Source: Taudactylus pleione | Taxonomy: Eukaryota; Chordata; Amphibia; Anura; Myobatrachidae | NCBI GenBank assembly: GCA_031769625.1 | Contig: JAUIMM010000718.1 | Location: forward strand, 1 to 64,000 | Length of the DNA: 64,000 bases | Reading direction: 5' to 3' | Part shown: positions 26,198-34,259 of the stretch, piece after piece | Numbering within the stretch: position 1 is the stretch's first letter | How the letters are laid out: each line of letters starts with the position of its first letter | The notes under the pieces: model-generated | Seen by the model: only the letters and a program-made list of their open reading frames with translations | Databases searched by the model: none | What the model was told of the DNA's origin: nothing | Translations under genes and position numbers: made by a program

Positions 26198-27265
26198 ACC
26201 ACGATCACCGGCACTTCGCCACCTGATGTGCCCCCTAACATAGAGTCTTCCTTGGAAGGAGAGCCAGGCAAGGTCCCTATACTTCAGTGGGATTCTCTCT
26301 GAGCAAATCAAAGAGATCCCATGTGAGCAAACCTTGCCTGGGCAGTCCCTTAGTGTCAGCGGTGCGTAGAAGTGAGCCCGCAAAATGCCTTTCTCCAACT
26401 CCCTTCTAGAAAGGATTTTGACATCACTCACTGCCACTCCCCATTGCCTTGTCACTCTCAAGCACTGAATGACATAGATCGGAAGAGCACCGGACCTGCC
26501 TCTGAAGGTTTTCACATGGCCCCCATCATACCAGAGCTCAAGGAAGGGGGACACCCAAGCCCTAAAGCTCTCTACCCACCAAGGAGGAGCCTCCACAAAT
26601 AGGCTTCCAAGATTGAGCTTAATAAAAGTTGTGGCAAAAAAGACCACTGGATTGACCATGCCAAATCCACCTTCTTTCCTTGGTCTGTAGGTTATACCTC
26701 TTTTAACAATGTTCATCCCATTCCCCCAAAACAAGAGGAAGAACAAGGATGACACTTTAGACCACAAAGACCGTGGCAAGAAACACACATAACTGACATA
26801 AAGAAATATGGGAACCAGAAAGGTTTTGCACAGGTGAACCCTTTCACTGTAAGAGAACTGCCAAGTTCTCCAGGACTGCACTTTCCTGTTGGCTTCCTCT
26901 ATCCTCCTCTCCCAATTTCGAGTGGCATAATCACCATGGTCAAAAGTGATGCCTAGAATTTTGATCTGAGGACTTGCCCGGGGGAGGCTATCCGGAAGGT
27001 CAAACTCGTCGCCTTCCTCCCCCATCCAGAAAGCTTCACATTTATCTTGGTTTACTCTGGAGCACAAGGCTTCAGAGTAGTCGGAGATCAGGTGTTCCAT
27101 GCACTGTGCCTCTGCCACGGAGGACAAGACCACAGTGACATCATCCGCGTAGGCCACTACTCTCAAAGGAGCCTCTGGGCCCAGCTGCACCCCCCTCAAC
27201 GCACTACAACCAATGCTCCTGACGAAGGGATCAATCGCAAACACGTATAAGAGGGGGCTCAGGGG

Positions 27266-27268
27266 TCA
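27266..27268 (-). other. In-frame TGA stop in RT motif B, ORF2 codon 642
   Basis: The minus strand reads CAT CAG GGA TGA CCC CTG AGC. In related RTs the HQG-x-PLSP motif usually has Cys at x, encoded TGC or TGT, so a single third-position change would produce this TGA. This location inside a universally conserved block shows that the frame is real and the copy inactivated. Confidence 0.92.
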
Positions 27269-27490
27269 TCCCTGATGGACACCAGAGTCAACCCTGAAAG
27301 CAGGACCCACCCAACCATTGACAAGCGGGAAGCTCTCGGCCTGATTGTACAGAACACGAAGCCAATTCACCACCCTCACCGGAATACCATACCATTCCAG
27401 AACAGCCCACAAGTACTTGTGATTCACCCGGTCAAAAGCCTTGGACTGGTCCAATGCCAGTAAGTACTTACCCCACCTCTCAGCACGGCA

Positions 27491-27493
27491 TCA
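27491..27493 (-). other. In-frame TGA stop, ORF2 codon 567
   Basis: The minus strand reads GCC ATA GAG TGA TGC CGT GCT, between the NWRPIALL block and catalytic motif A. The frame continues uninterrupted on both sides, so this is a point nonsense change and not a boundary of two genes. The original codon cannot be decided from this copy; CGA, TGG or a Cys codon would each need one change. Confidence 0.9.
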
Positions 27494-28501
27494 CTCTATG
27501 GCCTCCCGGACACCAAGGACAGCACTAAACGTGCTACGGCCCTTCACAGTGCAGTGCTGAGACGAGGACAGCACCAGCCCGGAAATTTCCATCAGCCGAT
27601 TGAACAGTATTTTTGCCAGAATCTTTCTGTCCGTATTAAGAAGAGCGATGGGGCGCCAGTTCTCAATACGGGACGGGTCCTTACCTTTTGATAGCAATAT
27701 GAGGGCAGAAGACCTCATGGAGGGAGGGAGCAATCCCTCACCCAGGCACTCATTATATACTTCCATGAGGTGGGGAGCCAAGATGTCCCTGAAAGCTTTA
27801 AAGAATTCGGATGTCAAACCATCCGGTCCTGGAGATTTTTTTATAGACAAGCCGTCTATAGCTCTCTTGACTTCTTCTGTTGTCACATCGCTGCCCAAGG
27901 AGTCAAAGGAGGCATCAAGCTTCACAAGCCCCGGTGTCCCCCTCAGAAAAGACTCCATCCTCTCACTAATGAGTGGCTGCTCAAACAGAAGGTCGGAGTA
28001 AAAGGACCCGATGACTCCCAAGATACCCTCCCTGTCTTCACAGAGAGTACCCAGTTCATCATACAGGCCCCTAACCTCCCTCAAATCGACCGATTTCCTG
28101 CAACTCTGGCAAGGATCAGGCGAGTGGTATTTACCATAATCCCTCTCCAGAACCAAGGAAGCCAGACGATCGTACTGAAGCTCCCTCAGCTGAGCTTTCA
28201 CCCGGGAGATATCCCCACTATCTCCACCCTCAGAGATCAAGAAATCTAGTTTCTTTCTCAAGCTCTGGTAGACGCACCGTTTTCTCAAGTTTTTATGAGC
28301 TATAAGCCTCTGAAAAAACCTCCGAGTTCTTTTTTTGCACTCTTCCCACCACTCAGATCTAGTCCAACCAGCCTCCAGAAGTGTCTCCTGTAGTTGAAAG
28401 AAGTCCCTAAAGGACTGGCTAACACTCTCCTCCTTCAGAAGTTCAGAGTTCAAACACCAAAGGCCCCGCCCTTTCTGAGGGGTTTCTGAGGCATTCAACG
28501 C

Positions 28502-29191
28502 GACACTCAGACAAACGTGATCGGAAAATTCTACTGCCCTTGCCTCAGGAGGCAAAGTTTTCAAACTTTCCTTAACAAAAAACCTATCTATCCTAGACCT
28601 ACGACTACCACAAAAGTATGTGTACCCCGTGAGGTCTGGACTATGGCGAATATGCACATCGACCAGGCCAGCTTCCCTAATCATGCTAACTAAGAACCTA
28701 GCATCATAGCCCAGGGTTGACTTTGCACCCCCCCTGTCTTTGGGCCTCACGATGGTATTAAAGTCACCACCAAAGACAACTTGCCGGGCTGTAAAAAGGA
28801 ATGGCTTTATCAGCCCAAAGAGGCACTTCCTATCCCAGGCTGACTGCGGTCCATAGACGTTGATCAACCTGAGATCATGCCCCCTTAAGCTAATATCCAA
28901 AACCATACACCTACCTACCTGTAACTCTATAATCTTGTGTACAGTTACCATGCCGGTAAAAAGCACCGCCACCCCACCGTACGGCTCGGCCGCAAGCGAC
29001 CAGAAGGACGGACCACGCCTCCACTGGCTTTTGGCCCTGCGAAGTGTGGACAGATCCCCTATTCTGGTCTCCTGCAAAAACAAAAAGTCAACATCAATTG
29101 TGTTGAAAAAAGTAAAGGCCATATAGCGAGCTCGTTTGGAAAGAACGGAAGCCACATTAATGGTGGCACATCGTATAGGATGGGGATCCAT
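28502..29191 (-). other. ORF2 AP-like endonuclease domain
   Basis: Residues 1-230 of ORF2 carry the complete residue set expected of LINE apurinic-like endonucleases: Asn12 in TINVAS, Glu41 in LQETR, Tyr113 in NVYGP, Asp143 and Asn145 in GGDFN, Asp202 in SRIDRFF, and Asp224-His225 in FSDHVCLS. Spacings match the exonuclease/endonuclease/phosphatase fold. In this family the domain chooses and nicks the target site. No key residue is missing and no stop or frameshift falls here, so the endonuclease is the best preserved part of the element. Confidence 0.93.
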
Positions 29192-29221
29192 AGTTCCAGA
29201 TTATAGAAGTAGGACTCCATC

Positions 29222-29836
29222 TTACTTTCTCTTCGCCTGTCGAACAGATTCCTCCCCAGAGGAACCCGTTCTCTTGCAGGTGATCCCAAAGGGAAGCACC
29301 CCATCAGACAATAACACAACCTCCTCCAAACCACCCGCCACCGCATTCACACCAACAGAAACTATTGAGGCCTCAGCCTCAATCTGCGGGCTACCGTGCC
29401 CACCACCCCCCACAATCTCTGGGGAAGGACCCGGGTCCGGATCAGGAGGTTTCGGTACTGCCGTACCCTCAGACTGAGTCCCAGGAGGATGCATCTCCCT
29501 AGGAGCCACTAAAGGATCTGAAACGTCTGGGGCCAACTCAGGGGTTTCTTCCACACACTCTACCTCCTCTGAAAACACCCCACCCTGCCCCTCTGCAGGC
29601 TTATCCACCACCACTGCCTTATCTCCCAGCTCCATCCCCGCTAAATCCCACTCTGGGCTTTCAGTGCCCGATCTCTTCCCCGCTCCTCCAGCCTTGCTTA
29701 GATCCTTGCCCTCCTTTGCCCTTTTCTTCCTCCTTTCCCTAGGCTGTGCTCCCACTGCTGCCTCTCTAAAAGATGACTTTTTGGCAACCTTTCTTCCCAC
29801 GGGCTTTGTTGGGGACAAAGACAAGCTCCTCGCCAT
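29222..29836 (-). pseudogene. LINE ORF1, C-terminal segment (frame-shifted from the zinc-knuckle segment)
   Basis: An open frame of 204 codons ending in TAA at 29222, followed 30 nt later by the ORF2 ATG. It overlaps the end of the zinc-knuckle frame by 71 bp in another phase. Just past the overlap it encodes a strongly basic stretch (RERRKKRAKEGKD) and then an acidic, Pro/Gly/Glu-rich tail. Its own ATG at 29836 lies inside the coding part of the upstream frame, so I read it as the original ORF1 C-terminus separated by a one-base indel at about 29770-29830, not as a separate gene. No enzymatic domain is visible. The basic patch could help bind RNA or enter the nucleus, by inference. Confidence 0.65.
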
Positions 29837-31002
29837 CCACCTTTACCACCTCCCCCTCCTCCTTCTCCCCTTCATCCGAGGTATTAAAATAGAACCTGTT
29901 AGACAGCGTGATTCTCTCTCCTATATGCCTGAGCTTTTTTTTCTTTTTCTTTCCCACCACGACCACCGTAAAGGGAGCATCTTTCTCAACAGCATCCTCG
30001 CTTGGTGCAATTCCACGCCCAGGGGCACTGGCTACAGGGACCTTGGTTTTACCTTCACCTTCCGGCTCACTGCCACTAGGTCTCTCCCCATTCCTCTCCA
30101 CTGCAGTTTCAAAGCCTGCATCCTCACCGCTCACCTGCCCGCTAGTCACACCACCCCTCACCTCTTCCTGCCTATCCCCCACAACAACTGTCTCCCCTAA
30201 GCCTTCGTTGTGGGCTGCAGACGGGCAGCGGCTATAAGGATGACCCACCTTTCCACAGAGGTTGCACCTGACCTGCCTGCAATCTTTTGATATGTGCCCC
30301 AAACCACTGCACAGCGAGCACTTAATTTCCGTGCAGTCATTAGAAAAGTGCCGGAAATCTCCACATTTGTGGCAGACCTTCGGCTGCCCAGGGTAGAACA
30401 CCTGGATTCTGTCACGCCCTATAAAGGCCGCTGCCGGGATGTGCTTCGTCTCTATGCCAACTTGGTGTAACCTAACAAAAATGGAGTAGGCACCACCCCA
30501 TACACCTTTAGTGAAGTCAAACTTCTCCAAGTGGGGAGAAAGAACCACACAATGCCGTGAGAGCCAGAACAAAATATCTGCCTCTGGCAGTGACTCATTT
30601 CGGACAAGGATAGTCACCTTCGCCCTGTCCTGATGCGACACCACCAGAGACCTATACCTACAATACGGCTCTATCCCCTTTTTCTCCTCCCACCTACCAC
30701 TAAAGGCTTGCAGGCCCCTCAAGGACATGAAACTAACGTCGTAATCTGGAGTTCTCACCGGGTGAATGCAAGCGAACAAATCACCCGGCAAGAACCCCAG
30801 AGAAAAAACCATGTCCAGGAAGGCAGCCTTTCCCGGTGGCTCACCGCCTCCAACCCATTTCAGCTGCACCACATTACGCCTTTTAATAGGTGCCCCTCCA
30901 CCACTTCTAATCATTGGGACAACCGACGCCCTGCCCGATACAACATTGGCGTAAGAAGAGTGACCCGGTCTAGGCAGGGTCGAAGGGCCAGCTTACAGGC
31001 AA
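29766..31002 (-). pseudogene. LINE ORF1, central RNA-binding segment with three CCHC zinc knuckles
   Basis: Open from just after a TAA near 31000 to TAG at 29766; the first ATG is at 30914. Upstream of that ATG the frame reads SYANVVSG and beyond, which looks like authentic protein, so the ATG is probably internal. The segment after 30914 has about 180 residues with alternating hydrophobic pattern and short conserved-looking motifs, then three zinc knuckles, then a Gly/Glu/Pro-rich and Lys-rich tail (GKKKKKK). This is the arrangement of Gag-like ORF1 proteins of Tx1-type LINEs and of ZCCHC3-like proteins, which coat the element RNA. RRM-like folding of the 180 residues is inference. The frame is disconnected from ORF1 sequence on both sides by frame changes. 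Confidence 0.82.
30225..30374 (-). other. Three consecutive CCHC zinc knuckles in ORF1
   Basis: Counting from the ATG at 30914, the sets are C181-C184-H189-C194, C199-C202-H207-C212 and C217-C220-H225-C230. Each has the exact C-x2-C-x4-H-x4-C spacing of retroviral-type nucleic-acid-binding knuckles, with four residues between neighbouring knuckles. All twelve ligands are intact. Confidence 0.96.
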
Positions 31003-32043
31003 TGCTAAAGCGGGCACAGGACCCAAACCTACTCCCACACCAGAACCTTCACCAACATTCTCCCTCACCCCTGCCTGCCTGGCCAGATCAGCTTTTATTA
31101 TGTCCACCGCTGCCAAGGACCTAGCAGGAACACTGATCCCTCCAAATATGGTATCGACCACTGCCAGCTGGCCCTTATCAAGGGCTGACCTATCCAGTCC
31201 AGGAAGTCCGTGTGCCATCTGTGGCACTGCTTTAGGTGTGATGACAGCAGACCTTTCCAATGCCTCCACCTCCATGGCAATCGCCACCATCTGGGCTTCA
31301 GAGTCCCCAATTGTGGCCTCTCCAAAATGGCCGCTGCCACCAACTGGAGACACATTCGGCAGATACTGTTTTCCACCGCCCTGGACTCCAACAACATGGC
31401 CGCCGCCTGATGACGGCCCGACACGCTGCTGCACTTCTGCGGCAGGACCTCCCACTACACCAATAGTAGTGTCGGGGCCTACAGGCACCCGGGGATGATC
31501 CACCTCAGTGCCTCCACCACCGGTCAGCACCGGCCCTACCGATGCAGCCTTCGGGGGTGAGACCTGAGCCGCCGCATCGCAGGAAGCTATAGCGGTTGTC
31601 CCGGCAACGGCGTCAGCCGCTACCATGGGAACCGCCACGCCCCCCGCTCCAGCACAGCCCAGCTCTGCCCCCAGGAGAGACGCCTCCCCTTGCCCATACT
31701 CCGCAACCACCGGCACCATCTTTGAAAGTCCTCCGGCCGCCTCCCCGCCGGGCGCCATCTTGGGACTCCTGGCCAATAAGACCGCCGCCTCGTCCTTCAT
31801 ACTTCCGTCACCGGCTCCACGGGAATCGGGCATCTCCGTCCCCGCTTCCTCCGGGCATCCAGCCACCTCCAATTTCACACCATCAGCCCCAGCAGCGCCC
31901 GGACCATCCACAGCCACACCAGTAGGAAGAACCGGAGCTCCCGCAGCCGCATCAGAGCCTGGTAAGCACTTTCTCTTGTCCTCCTCACGCAGCTGAGAGA
32001 TTCTCCCTCTCAGCCTTTCCACCTTCTTTCCCAAATCGCGATT
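30970..32043 (-). pseudogene. LINE ORF1, Gly/Ala/Val/Pro-rich low-complexity segment
   Basis: Open for about 355 codons from just after a TGA near 32044 to TAG at 30970; there is no ATG at its head (the apparent start is TTG at 32034). It begins with a short charged helix-like stretch (VERLRGRISQLREEDKRK), possibly a coiled coil. The rest is dominated by Gly, Ala, Val and Pro with no recognisable domain. The reading phase differs from both neighbouring segments, so I infer frame changes near 32010-32044 and near 30970-31005. The absence of stops over about 1 kb of GC-rich sequence supports coding, but such composition also favours chance open frames, and the antisense strand is open over shorter stretches too. 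Confidence 0.55.
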
Positions 32044-32540
32044 TCACTGCTGAGAATGGGCTTCTGCCAACTTTTAGCACTCTGCCTTTTATTTTTCTTG
32101 GCTGAGATCCAGGCCTGAACACGCCGGACCTCGCGCCTGAGTTCATCCGGCCCTAGGCCTAGAAACTCATCCTCTGTCTCGTCACTCTCTGCCTCCGCTT
32201 CACTGCAGCTCCCCTGGCTCAGCACAGATTCACTGCTGGACAACCCCGCATCCTGGTCCTGGCCATCGGCACAAAGAGCCTCCTCCTCACCGTCCAGACT
32301 GGTAAGCACCTTGCTCCCCAGGGTTACTTCACCCAGGGGACCAGCCTCCTCTGGTTTGGAGACTCCCTCCAACACTGCCGGGCCTGCAAACACCAGGTCA
32401 CCGCTGGCCTCTCTGGAGGAGAGCTGGGTTAATAGCACCACAGCCCTCCTCAGACCAGGATCGCTAGGCCCACCACCAGGCCCTCCTCCAGGACCAGAAG
32501 CCTGGGGATCGCCATCATCCTCCTCCCCAGGAGGGTCCAT
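32010..32540 (-). pseudogene. LINE ORF1, N-terminal acidic segment
   Basis: The frame is open from 32585 (TAG at 32586-32588) to TGA at 32010. The first ATG is at 32540 (MDPPGEEDDGDP), preceded by CAGCAGAGG, and is the likely ORF1 start; the upstream TTG at 32582 is less likely. The protein is acidic and Ser/Gly/Glu-rich (EAEAESDETEDEF) and then becomes basic and helical (ELRREVRRVQAWISAKKNKRQ). It ends shortly after the point where the next phase takes over at GKKVERLRG, as expected for a one-base indel in a G/T run near 32025-32035. Confidence 0.6.
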
Positions 32541-32632
32541 CCTCTGCTGGGGGAAACGCTCAGGAGAGACCACTGGCTTCAAATACTACCAGAGGCCTGG
32601 GAGCTCTGAAATGGGTGACCTCTCGCCGAGGG
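32541..32632 (-). promoter_or_regulatory. LINE 5' untranslated remnant
   Basis: Only about 92 nt lie between the satellite junction and the first ORF1 ATG. That is short for a full LINE 5' UTR with an internal promoter, so either the element has a very short leader or this copy is truncated within its 5' UTR. No TATA box, initiator or repeat is recognisable. Confidence 0.5.
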
Positions 32633-32660
32633 ATTCAACACATCCAGTGAAATTTTGAGA
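32625..32660. other. Right insertion junction (5' end of the LINE)
   Basis: Satellite resumes at ATTCAACACA (about 32633). The following 25 bases differ from the usual monomer at several places (CATCCAGTG for CAATCTGTG, GAGAAGACTG for GAGCTGTCTG), then match fully. Removing the insert places successive GAG landmarks (25236 and 32657) 176 bp apart instead of 181-185, so about 8 bp of monomer, CTTGGTCT or similar, is missing. No duplicated flank is seen. Confidence 0.8.
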
Positions 32661-33291
32661 AGACTGTGTTTGCTACAAGAGGAGTTATCACAAAGTATAC
32701 CCTTTTGTTTCCATTGGTTTCAATGCATTTTGGCCTAAAATGAGCATTTGCTGTTTTCTCTTAAAAGCAACATGGGAGAAAAACCATTTCACATAACTTT
32801 TGTGGGTCTTGGTCTTCAATACAATCTGTGAAATTTTGAGCTATCTGTGTTTGCTACAAGAGGAGATATCACAAAGTATGCGCTTTTGTTGTTTCCATTG
32901 GTTTCAATGCATTTTGGCCTAAAATGAGCATTTGCTGTTTTCTGTTAAACACAACATGGGAGAAAAACCATTTCACATAACGTTTGTGGGTCTTGGTCTT
33001 CAACACAATCTGTGAAATTTTGAGCTGTCTGTGTTTGCTACAAGAGGAGATATCACAAAGAATGCGCTTTTGTTGTTTCCATTGGTTTCAATACATTTTG
33101 GTCTAAAACAAGCATTTGCTCTTTTCTCTTAAACGCAACATGGGAGAAAAACCATTTCACATCACATTTGTGGATCTTGGTCTTCAACACAATCTGTGAG
33201 ATTTTGAGCTGTCTATGTTTGCTGCAAGAGGAGTTATCACAAAGTATGCATTATTGTTGTTTACATTGGTTTCAAAGCATTTTGGACTAAA

Positions 33292-34130
33292 ATGAGGATT
33301 TGCTGTTTTCTCTTAAAAGCAACATGGGAGAAAAACCATTTCACATCACATTTGTGGGTCTTGGTCTTCAACACAATCTGTGAAATTTTGAGCTGTCTGT
33401 GTTTGCTACAAGAGGAGATATCACAAAGTATGCGCTTTTGTTGTTTCCATTGGTTTCAATGCATTTTGGACTTAAATGAGCATTTGTTGTTTTTTCTTAA
33501 AACGCAACATGGGATAAAAACCATTTCACATCACATTTGTGGGTATTGGTCTTCAACACAATCTGTGAAATTTTGAGCTGTCTGTGTTTGCTACAAGAGG
33601 AGATATCACAAAGTATGCGCTTTTCTTGTTTCCATTGGGTTCAATACATTTTGGTCTAAAACAAGCATTTGCTCTTTTCTCTTAAACGCAACATTGGAGA
33701 AAAACCATTTCACATCACATTTGTGGGTCTTGGTCTTCAACACAATCTGTGAAATTTTGAGCTGTCTATGTTTGCTGCAAGAGGAGTTATCACAAAGTAT
33801 GCGTTATTGTTGTTTACATTGGTTTCAAAGCATTTTGGCCTAAAATGAGGATTTGCTGTTTTCTCTTAAAAGCAACATGGGAGAAAAACCATTTCACATC
33901 ACATTTGTGGGTCTTGGTCTTCAACACAATCTGTGAAATTTTGAGCTGTCTGTGTTTGCTACAAGAGGAGATATCACAAAGTATGCGCTTTTGTTGTTTC
34001 CATTGGTTTCAATGCATTTTGGACTTAAATGAGCATTTGTTGTTTTTTCTTAAAACGCAACATGGGATAAAAACCATTTCACATCACATTTGTGGGTATT
34101 GGTCTTCAACACAATCTGTGAAATTTTGAG
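33292..34130 (+). repeat. Trimer repeat, 553-bp offset
   Basis: The block beginning AGGATTTGCTG at about 33294 recurs at about 33847 (offset 553 bp, three monomers). It continues through the GGACTTAAATGAGC and GGGATAAAAACC monomers with almost no change. The interval monomers match too apart from single substitutions such as GCATTATTG versus GCGTTATTG. Confidence 0.8.
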
Positions 34131-34259
34131 CTGTCTGTGTTTGCTACAAGAGGAGATATCACAAAGTATGCGCTTTTGTTGTTTCCGTTGCTTTCAATAC
34201 ATTTTGGTCTAAAACAAGCATTTGCTCTGTTCTCTTAAATGCAACATGGGAGAAAAACC

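Larger units (their letters stand above)
26927..27886 (-). other. ORF2 reverse transcriptase domain
   Basis: Residues about 436-755. Visible in order: SPGPDG at 453-458, NWRPIALL at 511-518, LDQSKAFDRVNH with the catalytic Asp at 581, VHQG followed by a stop and PLSPLLY (motif B), AYADD with the catalytic pair at 683-684 (27140-27151), and LGITF near 746. These are the standard non-LTR RT blocks. The only defects are the two TGA codons, one just before motif A and one replacing the residue after HQG. Confidence 0.93.
25814..29191 (-). pseudogene. LINE ORF2: endonuclease-reverse transcriptase, two in-frame stops
   Basis: A single frame of 1,125 codons starting at ATG 29191. This ATG lies 30 nt after the ORF1 stop and in the same frame. 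Residues about 1-230 form an AP-type endonuclease, about 436-755 the reverse transcriptase, and the C-terminal third holds a W-rich region and a CCHC motif ending near TAG at 25814. Such proteins nick the target DNA and copy the element RNA in place from the exposed 3' end. Two TGA codons interrupt the frame, at codon 567 (27491-27493) and codon 642 (27266-27268); there is no frameshift. The catalytic motifs SDH, the Asp at residue 581 and YADD at 681-684 are present. At about 1.1 thousand residues it is somewhat short for L1/Tx1 ORF2 proteins, which are often 1.2-1.3 thousand. The protein is not functional as read unless the stops are sequencing errors. Confidence 0.92.
25388..32632 (-). mobile_element. 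Non-LTR retrotransposon (LINE), L1/Tx1-like, degenerate copy
   Basis: A 7.25-kb GC-richer insert in the satellite, read on the minus strand. In order it has a short 5' UTR (32632-32541), an ORF1 region with an acidic N-terminus, a Gly/Ala/Val/Pro-rich stretch, RRM-like folds by inference and three CCHC zinc knuckles (32540-29222), ORF2 with AP endonuclease, reverse transcriptase and C-terminal CCHC (29191-25814), and a 426-bp 3' UTR. There are no terminal repeats and no long poly(A). An AP-type endonuclease placed before RT, together with a zinc-knuckle ORF1, fits the L1/Tx1 group of LINEs, which in amphibians and fishes includes families with defined target sites. ORF1 has three frame changes and ORF2 two stops, so it is non-autonomous as sequenced. 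Assignment to Tx1 rather than a neighbouring L1-like lineage rests on general resemblance, not a search. Confidence 0.9.

Noticed and set aside
26002..26271. An 89-codon minus-strand frame inside ORF2 in another phase, and similar 72-108-codon frames at 29059-29346, 30197-30415 and 31098-31424
   Set aside because: Out-of-phase shadows of the main LINE reading frames with no motifs of their own.
27600..28249. + strand open frames of 133 and 159 codons, and others at 29136-29477, 29664-30237, 30633-31124, 31100-31996 and 32311-32658
   Set aside because: They lie antisense to ORF1 and ORF2 of the LINE and result from its GC-rich coding sequence; none shows a recognisable domain.
30100..32600. 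Host gene encoding a ZCCHC3-like protein
   Set aside because: The zinc-knuckle frame lies directly upstream of and on the same strand as ORF2 within one insert and is broken by frame changes, so it is the LINE ORF1 and not a host gene.
25388..32632. LTR retrotransposon, retrovirus or DNA transposon as the identity of the insert
   Set aside because: No terminal direct or inverted repeats, no protease, integrase or transposase; AP endonuclease followed by RT and no LTR identifies a non-LTR element.
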